Shown piece after piece: positions 50,166 to 51,344 of a stretch of 51,344 nucleotides of DNA. The position numbers and the translations under genes are program-made. The notes under the pieces were generated by a model. It saw only the letters and a program-made list of their open reading frames with translations, did not search any database and had not been told where the DNA came from. Each line of letters begins with the position of its first letter. The stretch's first letter is position 1. This stretch comes from JADHUC01 sp964617665 (GTDB lineage: Bacteria > Planctomycetota > Planctomycetia > Pirellulales > Pirellulaceae), in the NCBI GenBank assembly GCA_964617665.1, contig CAZUAH010000029.1, positions 1-51,344 on the forward strand, read 5' to 3'.

Positions 50166-51344
50166 TGTCAACAGCAGACGATCAAAAGGAACTCTGGATT
50201 CGCAAAGAGGACAGGAAGTGGTTTCAACGCCACTTCGGTGAATTGGACAAGAAAAACCAAGACGCCCCGCGTGGGCCAAAGGGTGAGATGCGCGATGAGA
50301 GCGAACAGAAATGCGGCCTGATAGAAGCCGATCCTAATCGAATCGACTTGCATCTCTCCTATTCCGTTGGTCTCGAAAAGGGGCCAATTATTCAGCGCAC
50401 GGGCGACACGTCGCCCATCATGGAGGATCCGGAGCAACCGGGACGGTATACGACGGACCCCAATGAGCAGCGTATTGGCTCCTACTACATAACAGAGAAA
50501 CTCCGGAAGTTGGATATTAGGCACTTGTTCGTTTGCTTCGCGGTCAGCTATGTCCTCGACAAAAAGACTCGAGGCAACAACGCGCTCGAAGACTGTAAGG
50601 ACACGTTTCTCGCCTATTTCCCAGATGCCAGCGACTTCTTAGACGCTCCTTCATTAGACGTGTTTAGACTAGCCAACACCGTCGCAGATTTCAGAGACCA
50701 ATTCTCCGATTTCCTGAAAGAGGTTCGTTCAGCAAAGACGCTACTGAAGTCCTTCCAAAAGGCCTTTCAAGAAATAGACGAGGCTGAGCTGACGAAATAT
50801 GGACACAAGGAAATCAGCAAGCTTTACGCAACGTATCCTGATTTTGAACTGCAATTGGGAAGTTACCTCAAACAGTTGTCCTTCTGCGATGCAGTGCGCT
50901 ACAACTCAAGGAAGTTCCTGCGTCTTCTGTTATTGGCGTTGTGCGCCAAGTCCCACGAGAGGGTGGCGCGAGACATGATAAAGAAGCACCGTCTTGGCGA
51001 ACTCGTACTGATGCAGGGATGCGGCGATCTGACCATGAATGCCTGGAATGTCGCCTTCGTGTCTGGGCCGAGCGATTCGAGCGATAGGTCCTGGACACTG
51101 CTATATCCAGACGGTGAGCCCCTGAATGATAGAACCTACACGTGCCTCATCAAATGGAAAACCGATTCGCACGCGAAAAAGGAGCTTGCTGCTCTCGCAA
51201 CCAAAACAAAAGGACAAATATTCCTTCCGTACCAAATAGCCGAGTGCCAATTCAAAGCGCCGTCACTGGAAATAGGACCGCCGAATCGACATGTCCGGCG
51301 GCGCACTCTGCGAGCGCGTGGCCATGAAGTAGCGGCTCGGATTT
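50166..51344 (+). CDS. Unrecognised low-GC gene, truncated by the window edge
   Basis: A GTG at 50166 is preceded by GGGGAGGA five bases upstream, an excellent ribosome-binding site. It opens a frame of 393 codons with no stop before the window ends. The protein is soluble-looking, with a charged start (STADDQKELWIRKEDRKWFQ), a helical charged middle (for example FLKEVRSAKTLLKSFQKAFQ) and no signal peptide or transmembrane helix in what can be seen. I recognise no family. Lines sampled by eye have about 43-52 percent GC, against about 60 percent in the adjacent SBBP gene, suggesting horizontal acquisition. The last about 20 residues (RHVRRRTLRARGHEVAARI) are abruptly Arg-rich, so a frameshift near 51280 is possible. 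It may belong to an accessory or defence island continuing beyond the edge. Confidence 0.7.

Noticed and set aside
1..51344. tRNA or rRNA genes
   Set aside because: I scanned the intergenic stretches for cloverleaf-like arms and T-loop motifs and found none convincing; a dedicated tRNA search would be decisive.

Overview
The window looks like a chromosomal segment from a member of the Planctomycetota, probably Pirellulales, most likely from a metagenome or draft assembly (it contains a 100-N scaffold gap). The evidence is family content rather than any RNA gene. It has a giant surface protein with the planctomycete N-terminal LEPLEDRRLL-type signature and an ECF-type sigma factor. It also has a receptor-like serine/threonine kinase with FG-GAP repeats, a PSCyt1/DUF1549/DUF1553 plus DUF1501 gene pair, several TAT-exported Gfo/Idh/MocA oxidoreductases, a DUF1080 protein and SBBP and PQQ propeller proteins. 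No tRNA, rRNA, CRISPR array or intact mobile element was seen.

Layout. (1) 1-14.3 kb, signalling and surface: an ECF sigma factor (minus strand), a repeat-rich intergenic region, a 2577-residue surface protein, a short remnant of a P-loop kinase, a 1217-residue transmembrane protein kinase with 14 FG-GAP blades, and a frameshifted orphan copy of the surface protein's RTX tail. (2) 14.3-22.8 kb, minus strand, envelope: a DUF2817 peptidase-like gene, a zinc-ribbon membrane protein, a BamA homologue split into a five-POTRA lipoprotein and a separate beta-barrel lipoprotein with overlapping stop and start codons, and a secreted protein with a charged pentapeptide-repeat tail. (3) 23-28.1 kb, plus strand: argininosuccinate lyase, a HEAT-repeat exported protein with an apparent pseudo-receiver domain, and a sigma-54 AAA+ activator lacking a sensor domain. 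(4) 28.2-49.6 kb, a carbohydrate and sulfatase-style accessory region: GH127 hydrolase, a wrecked Gfo/Idh/MocA-discoidin fusion, a decayed toxin-antitoxin pair, the PSCyt1/DUF1501 pair, DUF1080, Gfo/Idh/MocA, a URO-D family protein, a methyltransferase-PQQ propeller fusion, a clan GH-A hydrolase, a jelly-roll secreted protein and an SBBP propeller. (5) 50.2 kb to the right edge: a long open ORF of clearly lower GC that I do not recognise.

How it fits together. The left part plausibly couples envelope sensing (ECF factor, receptor kinase) to a calcium-binding adhesin-like protein that uses the same FG-GAP blade type. The minus-strand block builds the outer membrane. The 28-50 kb block is typical of planctomycete glycan degradation: secreted hydrolases, c-type cytochrome and TAT-exported partners. 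The observations most worth following are: the fission of BamA with a duplicated lipoprotein leader; the insertion of two different seven-bladed propellers into the same loop of two Calx-beta domains of the giant protein; heptad-repeat inverted arrays inside the PQQ gene; the decayed toxin-antitoxin pair; and the low-GC ORF running off the right edge. The N gap is almost certainly an assembly artefact, because identical 55-base sequences flank it.
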